A stretch of 61,737 nt of DNA from Planctomycetota bacterium (lineage in GTDB: Bacteria; Planctomycetota; UBA1135; UBA2386): the NCBI GenBank assembly GCA_947444055.1, contig CANEYR010000016.1:1-61737 (forward strand). Reading direction: 5' to 3'. Positions 16,576 through 26,068 of the stretch are shown piece after piece. The notes under the pieces were generated by a model. It had not been told where the DNA came from, searched no databases, and saw nothing but the letters and a program-made list of their open reading frames with translations. A program made the position numbers and the translations under genes. The stretch's first letter is position 1; every line of letters begins with the position of its first letter.

Positions 16576-18786
16576 ATGCGTTCCCGCCTGTTGCCACCGC
16601 TCGTGGTTGTGCCGTTGTTCTTGCTGTCGTTCGCGCTCGCTCAAGAAGGCGTGCCCGCCCCCGCCGGGCTCGTTCCCGAGCAAATGTGGTACGCGCCCAC
16701 CGCCACGGATTGGCAGAAGCCGGTCGCCATTCGGTGGCAACGCACCTGGGACGATGCGGTGCGGCTGTCGCAGCAAACCAAGAAACCCATTCTGGTGTGC
16801 GTCAACATGGACGGCGAGATCGCCAGTGAGCACTACGCCGGCGTGCGCTACCGCGACCCGGAGCTCGCCAAACTGTGGGAACCGTATGTCTGCGTGATGG
16901 CGTCGGTGTACCGCCACAACCCACGCGACTACGACGACGAAGGTCGGCGCATTCCGTGCCCACGACTTGGTTGCGTGACCTGCGGCGAGCACATGGCGAT
17001 GGAGCCGATCGTGTTCGAGAAGTTCCTCGACGGCAAACGCATCTCGCCGCGCCACATCATGGTCGAGCTCGATGGCAAAGAGGTCTACGACGTGTTCTAC
17101 ACGTGGAACACGCAGTCGGTGTTCGACACGCTGCGCGATGGCATCAAGAACCGCGCGCTGCAGGCACCGCCGGTCGTGAAGGGCGACCGTTCGCTGCGCG
17201 AGAAGATCCAGAGCCCGGACAGTGAAGACCGCGAAGAGGTCGAGAAACTGTTCGCGGCGGCAACCGCCGCGCAACGGCAAGGCATGCTGGCGACGGCCCT
17301 CGGCGAAGGCGAACGCGTGCCCGTCGAAATGCTGCGCTTGGCGGCTTCGAGCCTCGATCCGGACCTAGCGAAGAAGGCGCGCACCGGCATGTTGGCGGCA
17401 GCGGATCCTGGCACCGTCGACTTGATCGCCGACACGCTGCAGGCACCGATGACTGCCGAGGAACGGCAAGCGCTAGCGACCTCGTTGCGGCGCTTCGCCA
17501 ACACGTCCACGCGCGCGCAGAGCCTCGCCGCGGCGCACACGGGCCTCGCTGGCGGCAAGTCCGCGATCGACTCGCAGCGCTGGAGTTCCGTGCTCACGGG
17601 TCAGAGCTACGCGGCGGCGGCGACGAACCATGACCGGGCGTTGCAGGCCACTGCTCGCGATCAGGCGATGGCGAAGAAGCCCGAAGACCCGGCCGCGCGC
17701 CTCGATGTCGCCGAGTCGAGCCTGCTGCAAGCGTTCGAACCAACGCCCAAGTCCGGGCGCGGCAGCGCGCGCCTGGCCGAGCAACAACGCCTGCTGTTGC
17801 TGACCGACGCGCAAACCCAAGTCGCCGCCGCCACCCAACTCGGAGCGACCGGCTGGCGACCGGCGGCCATGCAAGCGTTGATCACGTTCCAACTCGGGCG
17901 GTCGCAGGCTGCCTATGCACTCGCCATCACAGCCGCCCCGCAGCTGCCGCCAGAAGCACCGGGTCGCTTGGCGATGGAGTTGCTGGCGCTGTTCGCTGAG
18001 GCTCGGCAAGAAGCGATCGCTGCTGCCGTGCGCGCCAAAACCGATTGGGAGCCGGCGTGGATGACCGACGTGCATACGACCTACAGCTTGTTGGCGCGCC
18101 ACCCACTGGGCACCGACCAACACGTCGCCCACCACTACGACTTCTTGCACTTCTTCGGCGCCCCGGACCTCGATGCCGTGCTCGAACGCGGGCTCGCGCG
18201 CTTCCCCGCCGCCCCCTCTCTGCATGAACGCTTGCGCGCGCGGCTGCTCGATCGCGGTGGCCCATCCGCGCTCGATGCCGAATACGAACGGCGGCTGGCC
18301 ACAGCCGAGGCGCCGCCGACGATGGCGTGGTTTGCTGGCTACGCGGCGCTCGTCAGCGCCGAAGCCCATCGGCGGAAACAAGCCCCGCAACCGGCGACCG
18401 CCGCCTACGAGCGCGCCATCGCGTTGTTCGCCCGCTACCGAGCCGCGACGACCGCGAACGACGGGGAACACTACGTCGCGATCGCTCATGGCGGCATCGC
18501 GCGGCTGCGGCTGCAAGCCGAGGATCGGGCCGGTTGCTTTGCGGCATTGCAGCAGGCGTTCGCCGCCGCTCCCGCCGCCGCCGCCGCCGTCGATGGACTC
18601 GGCATCACGACGATGCAGACGGCAGAGATGCTGCGCGGCAAAGCGCTCGACGCCAAGGACGAGAACCTGCTGGCACAGTTGGCCGCCGCGTTGCAGGCGT
18701 TGCCTCCTGAAGCCTTCGAGCTACCGGAGTACGAACGGGCCTCGCGCGGGCAGGGTCGCGGCGGCAACCGTCGGCGCGGCAACTGA
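16576..18786 (+). CDS. Secreted thioredoxin-like protein with long TPR-type helical region
   Basis: 736 residues with signal peptide (LLPPLVVVPLFLLSFALAQ). Residues 50-115 (WDDAVRLSQQTKKPILVCVNMDGEI...WEPYVCVMASV) have the strand-helix pattern of thioredoxin-like domains, but the usual CxxC position reads DGEI. A CVTC pair appears later at 133-136. From about residue 200 the protein is helical, with Ala-rich repeats and tetratricopeptide-like stretches (YERAIALFARYR). It ends in an Arg/Gly tail (RGQGRGGNRRRGN). Possibly a periplasmic redox or scaffold protein. Exact function unknown. Confidence 0.7.
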   Translation: MRSRLLPPLVVVPLFLLSFALAQEGVPAPAGLVPEQMWYAPTATDWQKPVAIRWQRTWDDAVRLSQQTKKPILVCVNMDGEIASEHYAGVRYRDPELAKLWEPYVCVMASVYRHNPRDYDDEGRRIPCPRLGCVTCGEHMAMEPIVFEKFLDGKRISPRHIMVELDGKEVYDVFYTWNTQSVFDTLRDGIKNRALQAPPVVKGDRSLREKIQSPDSEDREEVEKLFAAATAAQRQGMLATALGEGERVPVEMLRLAASSLDPDLAKKARTGMLAAADPGTVDLIADTLQAPMTAEERQALATSLRRFANTSTRAQSLAAAHTGLAGGKSAIDSQRWSSVLTGQSYAAAATNHDRALQATARDQAMAKKPEDPAARLDVAESSLLQAFEPTPKSGRGSARLAEQQRLLLLTDAQTQVAAATQLGATGWRPAAMQALITFQLGRSQAAYALAITAAPQLPPEAPGRLAMELLALFAEARQEAIAAAVRAKTDWEPAWMTDVHTTYSLLARHPLGTDQHVAHHYDFLHFFGAPDLDAVLERGLARFPAAPSLHERLRARLLDRGGPSALDAEYERRLATAEAPPTMAWFAGYAALVSAEAHRRKQAPQPATAAYERAIALFARYRAATTANDGEHYVAIAHGGIARLRLQAEDRAGCFAALQQAFAAAPAAAAAVDGLGITTMQTAEMLRGKALDAKDENLLAQLAAALQALPPEAFELPEYERASRGQGRGGNRRRGN

Positions 18787-18801
18787 GCCGCAGGCCTCGC
18801 G

Positions 18802-19614
18802 TCAGCAGTCGGCCAGCATCGCCTCGAAGTCGCGCGCTGCCGGCCACGCAGCCACCAGCGACACGTCGCGCGGGCGCAGCGCATCCATGCACTCGGTCGG
18901 CTGCAGCCACTTCGCATCGAGCCCGTGTCGACGCGCGAAGCGCAGACCAAATTCGTATCGCGAAACTCGCTCTGGGCCAGCCAAGTGCAACAGCAGCGGC
19001 CCTTCCGGTTCGACCACCAACGCCACCAGTTGGGCGGCCGCATCGGCGGCGTGCAGCGGCGTCCGGTACTCATTCGTGAACAGCGCACTCACCTGACGAC
19101 GCTCGATCGCGGTGCGCAGGGCGGCCGACGCCCCGCGACCTTCTGCATCCGGGCCAAAGAGCAGCGGCAAGCGCACGACGCGGCCGCCGTTCGCACGAAC
19201 ACGCTCTTCCCCCTCGGCTTTGCTCTGGCCGTAGGCCGACAGCGGCGCCACCGGCGCCAACGCCGAGTACGGCGCCCATCGTCCATCGAAGACCAGGTCG
19301 GTCGAGAGCGACACCAGCCGCGCGCCAAAGCGTTCGGCAAAACGCTGCGGCACCAGCGCGTTCACCGCCGTTGCGCGCGCGGGCTCGCGTTCGCAATCGG
19401 CGAGCCGCGCCATCGCCGCCAGATGCAGAACCACATCGGGACGCAACGCCTGCACCACTGCGTCGACCATGCCGGGCCCAGTCAAGTCGACCGCTGCCTC
19501 GCCACTGCGCCGCGCCGTCGTGCACGCCACGTGCCCGGCCGCGCGCACCGCCGCGATGACGTGGCCACCCAAGAAGCCACTGGCGCCAGTGATGAGGATG
19601 CGCAGGGAAACCAT
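18802..19614 (-). CDS. NAD-dependent sugar epimerase/dehydratase, RmlD-like
   Basis: 270 residues from ATG 19614. Rossmann motif GASGFLGGH at the N-terminus, then VLHLAAMARLADCE, STDLVFDGRWAPY and YGQSKAEGE with the catalytic Tyr/Lys pair, and VVRLPLLFG. This fits dTDP-4-dehydrorhamnose reductase-like extended SDR proteins, which reduce nucleotide-sugar intermediates. No other rhamnose genes are nearby, so the substrate stays open. The ATG shares bases with an in-frame ATG of the divergent lipid-kinase gene on the other strand. The 3' end is 15 bases from the convergent TPR gene. Confidence 0.8.
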   Translation of the reverse strand: MVSLRILITGASGFLGGHVIAAVRAAGHVACTTARRSGEAAVDLTGPGMVDAVVQALRPDVVLHLAAMARLADCEREPARATAVNALVPQRFAERFGARLVSLSTDLVFDGRWAPYSALAPVAPLSAYGQSKAEGEERVRANGGRVVRLPLLFGPDAEGRGASAALRTAIERRQVSALFTNEYRTPLHAADAAAQLVALVVEPEGPLLLHLAGPERVSRYEFGLRFARRHGLDAKWLQPTECMDALRPRDVSLVAAWPAARDFEAMLADC

Positions 19615-19622
19615 GACGCAGC

Positions 19623-19628
19623 TATGGT
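19623..19628 (+). promoter_or_regulatory. TATGGT -10-like hexamer, 14 nt before start 19643
   Basis: Lies in the 28-base gap between divergent starts at 19614 and 19643; no convincing -35. Confidence 0.3.
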
Positions 19629-19642
19629 TGCCGCCCCAAGCC

Positions 19643-20551
19643 ATGAACGGAAGCCCTTCTCCCCAACGGCGTCTGCTGCTGGTCTGCAACCCGATCGCCG
19701 GCGGTGGTCGCGGTCGCGTGATCGGTGAGCAGCTCGCCGAAGCGCTGCGCGCGCGCGGGGTCGCCGCTGAGTGTTACCTGACGAGCGCCGCCGGCGATGG
19801 CCAGCTGCGCGCGCGCGCGGCCGGCAGTGAGCCGTGGCATGCGCTGGTCGCGATCGGCGGCGACGGCACCATCAACGAAGTGCTGAACGGCATGCCCGAC
19901 CCGAGTCGCCCACTCGGCGTCTTTCCACTCGGCACCGCCAACGTGCTGGCGGTGGAACTGGGCCTGCCGCGCCGGGTCGAAGCCGCCGCCGACATGCTCG
20001 CCGCGGGCCATACCCGGGCGCTGGCCATCGGTCGCTGCGGCGAGCGCCGCTTCCTGTTGTTCTGCGGGATTGGCGTCGATGGCGCCGTCGTCAAGCGCCT
20101 GAGCGAAGTGCGCACGGGCACGCTCGGCAAGCGCAAGTGGGCCGGCCCCATCCTGCACACGGTGTGGCACTGGCCACAGTTCTCGTTGCGCGCGACGTTC
20201 GCCGATGGCGAAGTGCTCGACGACCTCAGCTCCGTGTTGGTGACGCGCGTCAAGAACTATGGCGGCGTGTTGCACCTCACGCCTGACGTGTCGTGCGATA
20301 GCGGGCTGTTGCACGTGCTGTGTTTCCGTCAGCGCGCGCGAGCGGCTTGGCTATGGCAGGGCCTGCGCGGCATCTGCCGTCGCATGCGGGCTGGCCGCAA
20401 CCTCGTGGTGCGCACGACCACCTCGCTGCGCGTCGATGGCGATGCCCCGCTGCAACTCGATGGCGACTTCGCCGGCACCAGCCCCGCCGCGATCGATCTG
20501 CTGGGGCAAACCGCGCAACTGATCGTGCCAGAAACACAACGAGCCCGGTGA
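19643..20551 (+). CDS. Diacylglycerol/lipid kinase family protein
   Basis: 302 residues from ATG 19643 (MNGSPSPQRRLLLVCNPIAGGGRG). Motifs of the DAGK catalytic fold are clear: NPIAGGGRG, the ATP-binding GGDGTINEVLNG, and PLGTANVLA; later KNYGGVLHLTPD and a C-terminal beta-sandwich (VRTTTSLRVDGDAPLQLDGD). Such YegS/DgkB-like enzymes phosphorylate diacylglycerol, sphingoid bases or related lipids. An upstream ATG at 19613 is possible but adds unconserved residues. The stop lies inside the left arm of a hairpin. Confidence 0.88.
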   Translation: MNGSPSPQRRLLLVCNPIAGGGRGRVIGEQLAEALRARGVAAECYLTSAAGDGQLRARAAGSEPWHALVAIGGDGTINEVLNGMPDPSRPLGVFPLGTANVLAVELGLPRRVEAAADMLAAGHTRALAIGRCGERRFLLFCGIGVDGAVVKRLSEVRTGTLGKRKWAGPILHTVWHWPQFSLRATFADGEVLDDLSSVLVTRVKNYGGVLHLTPDVSCDSGLLHVLCFRQRARAAWLWQGLRGICRRMRAGRNLVVRTTTSLRVDGDAPLQLDGDFAGTSPAAIDLLGQTAQLIVPETQRAR

Positions 20552-20570
20552 TCCGAAGACCACCGGGCTC
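20541..20570. terminator. Hairpin between convergent genes
   Basis: GAGCCCGGTG (20541-20550) pairs perfectly with CACCGGGCTC (20561-20570), ten-base loop. It covers the lipid-kinase stop and sits 45 bases from the convergent gene end, so it may serve both strands. There is no U-tract on either side. Confidence 0.5.
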
Positions 20571-20614
20571 GGGCGCGGCAAGAACTCAGCAGTTCCTGCC
20601 GTTCGCAAACTCAA

Positions 20615-22434
20615 TCACAGCGTGCTGATGAAGCTGGCGACGGCGTTCGACAGCGTGGCGCCGAACGCGTTCTGGCCGTTGGGCAGGCTGTTCGGAACGA
20701 TCAGCGCCGCCGACTGGGCGAACAGCTGGGTGCCGTAGGCGACACCGGCTGGAATCTGGAACTGCGTCGTCTGGCTGTTGGCAACGCCGACGAACGCCAA
20801 CGTGACGTCCAACGAAGAGACGTGCAGCGCGCAGCCTGGCATGCCCAGGAAGCCGAGGTCCGTGCCCGGCAGGTCTTGGCCGAGGCTGATGATCGTGATA
20901 CCGATGTAGACACCCGAAGACGGCGCCGCTTCCGGGATGCTGTTCTGGGTGTAGGTCACCAGCGTGCCCGAGCCCGCCGTCGAGATCGGAGCCGGCGTTG
21001 CCGACAACGACATCGCCGTCAGCGGCTGCAGGACGTACGGCAGCGAACCCATGAGGTTGACCGAGCCGCCATCGAGCGAGACGCCACCTGGCGAGTAGCC
21101 CAGGACGTAGCCGATGGTGCTGGCGCCGAGCGTGGACAGCGAGCCCCACGACATGACGACGACACCCGACGGGTAGAACTGCATCTGGAGCGTGTTGGCG
21201 TCAGCGACTGACGAGCCGCCGAAGTCCCACACGCCATCCCAGGTGACCATGGTCACGGCCGGGGACTCTTCGTACTTGATCTTGCCGCTGCCGAGGATCA
21301 TCGGGTTCATGTCGTGCGCGCTGCGGAACGACGTCCGCGGGTCGTTGAGCATGAGCGCCGCGGTGACGTTCCAGGTCGTGTTGTTGCCAGCCGCGAGACC
21401 GACGTGGCCGTTCGAGCAGATCGACAGACCGGCCGAGCCCGGGAACGAACCCGTGGTAAACGGAACCGTCTGCGCCGTGTCGTCACCGTTGGCGACGATC
21501 GTCGGCACGGCTTGCACCGAGCCCACTGGCAAGAAGCTGCCGCCGCTGGTGATCAGGTAGTTGCCGCCGCCAGCGGGCGTGAAGGTGATCGTCTGGTTGC
21601 TGAGCACGGGGCTCGCCAGAGCGGCCGTCGCGAAGCTCTGGTAGACCGAGTCGGTCGAGGCGTAGCAACCGGCGCCGTAGGACGAGTGGTTGGCCGGCAC
21701 CACCGAGCACGGCGTGCTGACGTTGAAGCCACCACCGCCGTTCGGCGTGAACCGGATCGTCTTGTTGGACAGATCCCAGTTGGCGGCCGTGAACGTCTCG
21801 AACCGCAACGGCACCGTGCCGCCCACGGGGTTGGCCGCGAAGTTCGACGCGACCTGGTGCCGCCGATGGCGTTGCCGACCGACAGGCCGACAAAGCTGCT
21901 CGACTGCACGAGCAAGCCGTCGTAGCTGTATTCAACCACGCCCGTGGCGTGGAGCTTCGCGCTGAAGCTCTTGGGGGTGCCGGTCGTGTTGAAGTTCGTG
22001 GTGTTGATCCAATTGACTTGGAACGAGACGCCAGGAACCGACACGGTGGTGATGTCCCAGCCAGCGGGCATCGCCCAGATGTCGCGCCAGAAAGGCGCAA
22101 TGCGCGGCGATTGGCCAGCGACGCCAGCGAGGCTGGACAAGCTGCCGTAGACGTAGTTGCCGAGCATGGTCGGCGCGACGCCGTTCGTCAGGTAGATCAG
22201 GCCATTCGTCTCGATGACGCAGTCCGTGTAGGTGCCGCCAGCCGAGCCCGCCATCGGGAAGACGATGCCCATGCTGGTGACCGGCGAACGACCTTCGTCG
22301 TGAATGGGGTCAAAGCCGGTGAATTGGATCAGCGTGCCGGTGATGGAGGTGCCACCAGCGGGATTGAAGCACTGGGCGGAAGCGGCGGCGGCGAACACAG
22401 CCGCGACAGAGAGAAGAGCGAGAGTACGATTCAT
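20615..22434 (-). pseudogene. Secreted NIDO-like protein, reading frame broken once near 21853
   Basis: The N-terminal frame ([21 protein letters not shown] signal; then NIDO-like SPRIAPFWRD, FQVNWINTTNFN, FSAKLHATGVVEYSYDG, FVGLSVGNAIGGT) runs from 22434 to about 21855. The rest continues in another frame (NFAANPVGGTVPLRFETF to the stop at 20615). Restoring one base in the GG of ACCAGGTCGC joins them without loss, giving about 606 residues. The C-terminus (GMPGCALHVSSLDVTLAF, FQIPAGVAYGTQLFAQ) is the module shared with 44411-45871, 53199-54812 and 58828-59979. It is either a true frameshift or a homopolymer sequencing error; both halves look otherwise intact. ATG 22443 is an alternative start. 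Confidence 0.75.
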
Positions 22435-22719
22435 GTGCGACATCAAGAGATTGGAGAAACGCAGCAGCCTTTTGCAGAGAGATCATCCCGGCGGGGCAGG
22501 GCAACTGCGGCGCGACAGTCCAGCTCGCGAGCACAGGCTGGGAACCAGTTCGCAGCCAAAGGATCGTCCCCTAAATGTACTTACGCTGGTTCGCATCGGC
22601 GGCCTCAGAACTTCGCATCGGTGCCCTTGCGAGCCCGACGTCGTTGCCAACGCCGCCATCGATCCAGACAACGGCAACCCGACCAAACTCTCTGCGCGCG
22701 ATGCGACGCAACCGCTTGG

Positions 22720-22725
22720 TAGGAT
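22720..22725 (+). promoter_or_regulatory. TAGGAT before kdsA (-10-like or ribosome binding site)
   Basis: Seven bases before ATG 22733. AGGA could act as Shine-Dalgarno instead, so its role is ambiguous. Confidence 0.35.
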
Positions 22726-22732
22726 CCCGCCG

Positions 22733-23572
22733 ATGATTGCAGCTGCTCCCACCCGCGAAGTCGCCGTCGGCAGTGTCACCTTCGGCGGCAACCGCCCGTT
22801 CGCTCTCATCGCGGGACCCTGTGTCATCGAAGGCCGCGACCACTGCTTGCGCCACGCCACCGCCATCCAGAAGGCCTGCCGCGACGTCGGCGTGCCGCTG
22901 GTCTTCAAGTGCAGCTTCGACAAGGCGAACCGCACCTCGGGCAGCGCCTTCCGCGGCCCCGGCATCGAAGAGGGCTTGGCCATCCTCGCCACCGTGCGCC
23001 GCGAACTCGGCGTGCCGGTGCTCACCGATGTGCACGAACGCGAGCAATGTGGCGCCGTCGGCGAAGTGGTCGACTGCCTGCAGATCCCCGCGTTCCTGTG
23101 CCGCCAGACCGACTTGTTGCTCGCGGCAGCCGCCACCGGGCGCGCGGTCAACGTCAAGAAGGGCCAGTTCTTGTCGCCTGACGACATCCCCAACGTGCTC
23201 GGCAAGGTGCTCGCGAGCGGCAACCAGAACGTGATGATCACCGAGCGCGGCACTTCGTTTGGTTACCGCACGTTGGTCGTCGACTTTGCCGGCTTCCCGA
23301 CCATGCGCGCCTTTGGCCAGCCGCTCGTCTACGACGTCACCCACTCGGTGCAGCGGCCGGGTGGTGCGGGCACGTCGACCGGCGGCGATCGCAGCAAGGT
23401 GCCGTTCTTGGCGCGCGCGGCCATTGCGTGCGGCGTCGATGGGCTCTTCCTGGAAGTGCACGAGGACCCGGACCAAGCACCAAGCGATGGGCCCAACATG
23501 CTGCGCCTTGCCGACCTGCCGAGCTTGCTGCGCGATCTCGTGCGCATTCAGACGGCCGTGCGCCAACCGTGA
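22733..23572 (+). CDS. kdsA: 3-deoxy-D-manno-octulosonate 8-phosphate synthase
   Basis: Condenses phosphoenolpyruvate and arabinose-5-phosphate to Kdo-8-phosphate for lipopolysaccharide. 279 residues. IAGPCVIEG gives Cys30 where metal-independent enzymes have Asn, indicating the metal-dependent class. [58 protein letters not shown] and [11 protein letters not shown] are all typical. The start is set by homology and the AGGAT seven bases upstream. The stop overlaps the GTG of the next gene (GTGA), so kdsA leads a three-gene operon with a Ser/Thr kinase and gluconokinase. Implies an outer membrane with Kdo. Confidence 0.97.
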   Translation: MIAAAPTREVAVGSVTFGGNRPFALIAGPCVIEGRDHCLRHATAIQKACRDVGVPLVFKCSFDKANRTSGSAFRGPGIEEGLAILATVRRELGVPVLTDVHEREQCGAVGEVVDCLQIPAFLCRQTDLLLAAAATGRAVNVKKGQFLSPDDIPNVLGKVLASGNQNVMITERGTSFGYRTLVVDFAGFPTMRAFGQPLVYDVTHSVQRPGGAGTSTGGDRSKVPFLARAAIACGVDGLFLEVHEDPDQAPSDGPNMLRLADLPSLLRDLVRIQTAVRQP

Positions 23573-25437
23573 GCGAAGCCCCTGACTTTGGCCAGCGGCG
23601 CGACTTCTACAGCTTCGCTCCCGAGTCACTCGCCAACGAACTCCCCGCCTTCCGCATCGTGCGCGAAGTCGGCAAGGGCTCGATGGGCATCGTCTACGAG
23701 GCGCGCGTATTGGCGAGCGGCGACCGCATCGCGCTCAAGATCCTGCCGCCGAGCCTGACCTTGACCGAGCGCGCGCTGGCGAGGTTCCTGCGCGAAGGTC
23801 GCATCATGGCGCGCGTTCGCCATCCCGACATCGTTGCGTTCGTCGACCAAGGCACCAAAGGCCGCCTGCATTGGTTCGCGATGGAATTCGTCGACGGCGT
23901 CACCCTGGAAGAGCGTCTGCACGTCGGACCACTGCCCGTGCAAAAGGCCTGCGCCATCGCCGCCGCGATCGGGCGGGCCCTGCAATTCGCGCACGACCAC
24001 GGCGTCGTGCATCGCGACATCAAGCCCGGCAACGTCATGCTGCGCACGGCGGATGAATCGACCGACGACCGGCCGCGCATCGCGATCACCGACTTTGGCC
24101 TCGCTCGCGAAACTGGCACCGGCTCGATGACCGAGAGTGGCGCCATCGTCGGCACGCCGATGTTCATGGCGCCCGAAGTCGTGCTCGGCGGCACCCAGGC
24201 GGCCAGCACGCTCGCCGATGTGTATTCGCTCGGGGCCACGCTCTACGCCTTGGTGACCGGCAAGCCGCCGTTCGATGGCCCTACCGCCCAAAGCGTGCTG
24301 AAGGCGGTGACCGAACGGGAGCCGCGGCCGGCGCGTTCGCTGCGCAGCGACCTGCCGGAGGCTGTGCATGCCATCATCGGCAAGGCGATGGCGCGCGATG
24401 CCAGTCACCGTTACGGCAGCGCCCTCGAATTCGCCGAAGACCTCGAGCGTTTCTTGCGCGGCGAACGGGTGCTGGCGCGCTCGCCGAGTCTGTTGCGGCG
24501 CAGCCTGCACTGGTGCGCGCGGCGACCGCTCGTCTCCGCGTTGCTGGCCACGGTGTTGGTGTTGACGTTCGGCGCCTTGCTGCTCGTGCTCGAACGCAAT
24601 CAGAACACGCTGCAACGCGGCCTCGCCGACGCCGAGCGCCTGCTGGCCCTCGCCGCCACCGAACGTGATGAACAGGACCGACCGCGCAGTGCCGACGATC
24701 GCCGCAATCTGTTGCTAGCGGCGGTAGCGACCGCGTCCGCGACCATTGCGCACGACGAGCGCTTCGCCATGGCTTGGTTTGTGCGGGCTCGCGCCCACCA
24801 TCGCTTGCAGCAATACAGCGAAGCGATCCACGACCTCGACGTCACCGAACAACTGCGCGGCAGCCCGACGCCGGAGATCCTGCACTTTCGCATCGATGCG
24901 TTGCGCCAGCAGGGTGACACCGCCTCGCTGCGCCGTTTGCAACAGGACCTGACGACGCTGCTGCAAGCGGATCCGACCCCGCACACGCGCGCCCTCGTCG
25001 CCGAACATCTGCTCGATCACGCTGAGCATGCGGCGCCCCACGAACGGCAAGAGGCACTCGCGCGCGCGCAGGAAGTGCTCGGCGCGTTGGGCGACGACGA
25101 TGCTCGCGTCGCCGTCGCCCGCGCGCGCTGCCTCGAACTAGAAGGTGCCAACGAGGCCGCGCTGGCCGCGATGCGCAACGCTTGCTCCCGTCACGAAGGC
25201 AATCTGTTCGTGCACATGCAGGCGGCGGCGATGTTCGATCGCAACGACTTGCTCGACGAAGGCGCGCAAGAACACGAACGCGCCCGCCGCCTGAAGCCAG
25301 CCGGCAAGCAAGCGCCCGCGGCCACACCAGTTGACCTCGATGGCCTCGGCAACTTCCTCGGCGATGTCGACAAGGTGCTGCGCGCACTCGATCGCAAGCC
25401 CGAGCTGCCGCCGACGACGCCAGATCGCCGTCGCTGA
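23569..25437 (+). CDS. Membrane Ser/Thr protein kinase with C-terminal helical repeats
   Basis: 622 residues from a GTG that overlaps the kdsA stop. Hanks-type kinase: glycine loop GKGSMG (35-40), Lys57, HRDIKPGN (148-155), DFGLA (175-179), APE (201-203), domain end near residue 300. One membrane segment lies at about 320-343 ([21 protein letters not shown]). The remaining 280 residues are TPR-like helices, probably periplasmic, that may sense or bind partners. Position between kdsA and gntK is unusual and could link kinase signalling to envelope synthesis; that link is inference. The stop overlaps the next ATG by one base. Confidence 0.92.
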   Translation: MSEAPDFGQRRDFYSFAPESLANELPAFRIVREVGKGSMGIVYEARVLASGDRIALKILPPSLTLTERALARFLREGRIMARVRHPDIVAFVDQGTKGRLHWFAMEFVDGVTLEERLHVGPLPVQKACAIAAAIGRALQFAHDHGVVHRDIKPGNVMLRTADESTDDRPRIAITDFGLARETGTGSMTESGAIVGTPMFMAPEVVLGGTQAASTLADVYSLGATLYALVTGKPPFDGPTAQSVLKAVTEREPRPARSLRSDLPEAVHAIIGKAMARDASHRYGSALEFAEDLERFLRGERVLARSPSLLRRSLHWCARRPLVSALLATVLVLTFGALLLVLERNQNTLQRGLADAERLLALAATERDEQDRPRSADDRRNLLLAAVATASATIAHDERFAMAWFVRARAHHRLQQYSEAIHDLDVTEQLRGSPTPEILHFRIDALRQQGDTASLRRLQQDLTTLLQADPTPHTRALVAEHLLDHAEHAAPHERQEALARAQEVLGALGDDDARVAVARARCLELEGANEAALAAMRNACSRHEGNLFVHMQAAAMFDRNDLLDEGAQEHERARRLKPAGKQAPAATPVDLDGLGNFLGDVDKVLRALDRKPELPPTTPDRRR

Positions 25438-25931
25438 TGACAGCGCCGCGCGTCGTGTTGGTTGGCGTGGCGGGCTCTGGCAAGACCACCGTCGGCCGTC
25501 TGTTGGCGACGGCACTCGACGTTGCTGGTCTCGACGCCGATGACTTTCATTCGTCGGCGAACCGGGCGCGCATGACCGCGGGGCAAGGGCTCGACGACGA
25601 CGCCCGCGTCGACTGGCTCGCCGCCGTGCACCAGCAAGTGCGATCGCTGGTGCAACAGCAGTTGGGATTCGTGCTCGCCTGCTCGGCGCTGCGGGCCTGC
25701 TACCGCCAACAGCTCGCCGCCGACTTGCCGCCGTTCTGCTGGGTGCATTTGCAAGTCGACCCAGCGACCCTGCACCAGCGATTGCAACGCCGCACCGACC
25801 ACTTCTTCCCGGCGACGTTGTTGCCCAGCCAATTGGCGACCTGGGAAGCGCTCGCGACCGGCTTGGTCGTCGATGGCACCGAGCCCCCGGCGCAGATCGT
25901 GGCCACGATCCGCCATTGGCTTCGCCACTAG
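25437..25931 (+). CDS. gntK: Gluconokinase
   Basis: 164-residue P-loop kinase that phosphorylates gluconate to 6-phosphogluconate. Walker A GVAGSGKTT (10-18), then DADDFHSSANRARMTAGQGLDDDAR, CSALRACYR, and RRTDHFFPATLLPSQLATWE, all matching the GntK pattern. The family usually shows HFM after the Arg; HFF here is a mild change. Start ATG overlaps the kinase stop (TGATG). A shikimate-kinase-like enzyme is the alternative but fits less well. No gluconate permease or Entner-Doudoroff genes are in the window. Confidence 0.88.
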   Translation: MTAPRVVLVGVAGSGKTTVGRLLATALDVAGLDADDFHSSANRARMTAGQGLDDDARVDWLAAVHQQVRSLVQQQLGFVLACSALRACYRQQLAADLPPFCWVHLQVDPATLHQRLQRRTDHFFPATLLPSQLATWEALATGLVVDGTEPPAQIVATIRHWLRH

Positions 25932-26068
25932 GCACCGCGCCCAGCTCCGGCGGCCGCATCCCGTTCCGAGAACCTGGGCACCTTGGCGAGAAGACAATCC
26001 GTGTTGCCTAGGCCGACCGAGCTACTATTCGGTGCGGAGCAGTCCCCCGACCGCTGTCCTCATACTTC

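Noticed and set aside
22444..22732. Possible riboswitch or small gene before kdsA
   Set aside because: No conserved riboswitch core and no codon pattern; left as plain intergenic DNA.
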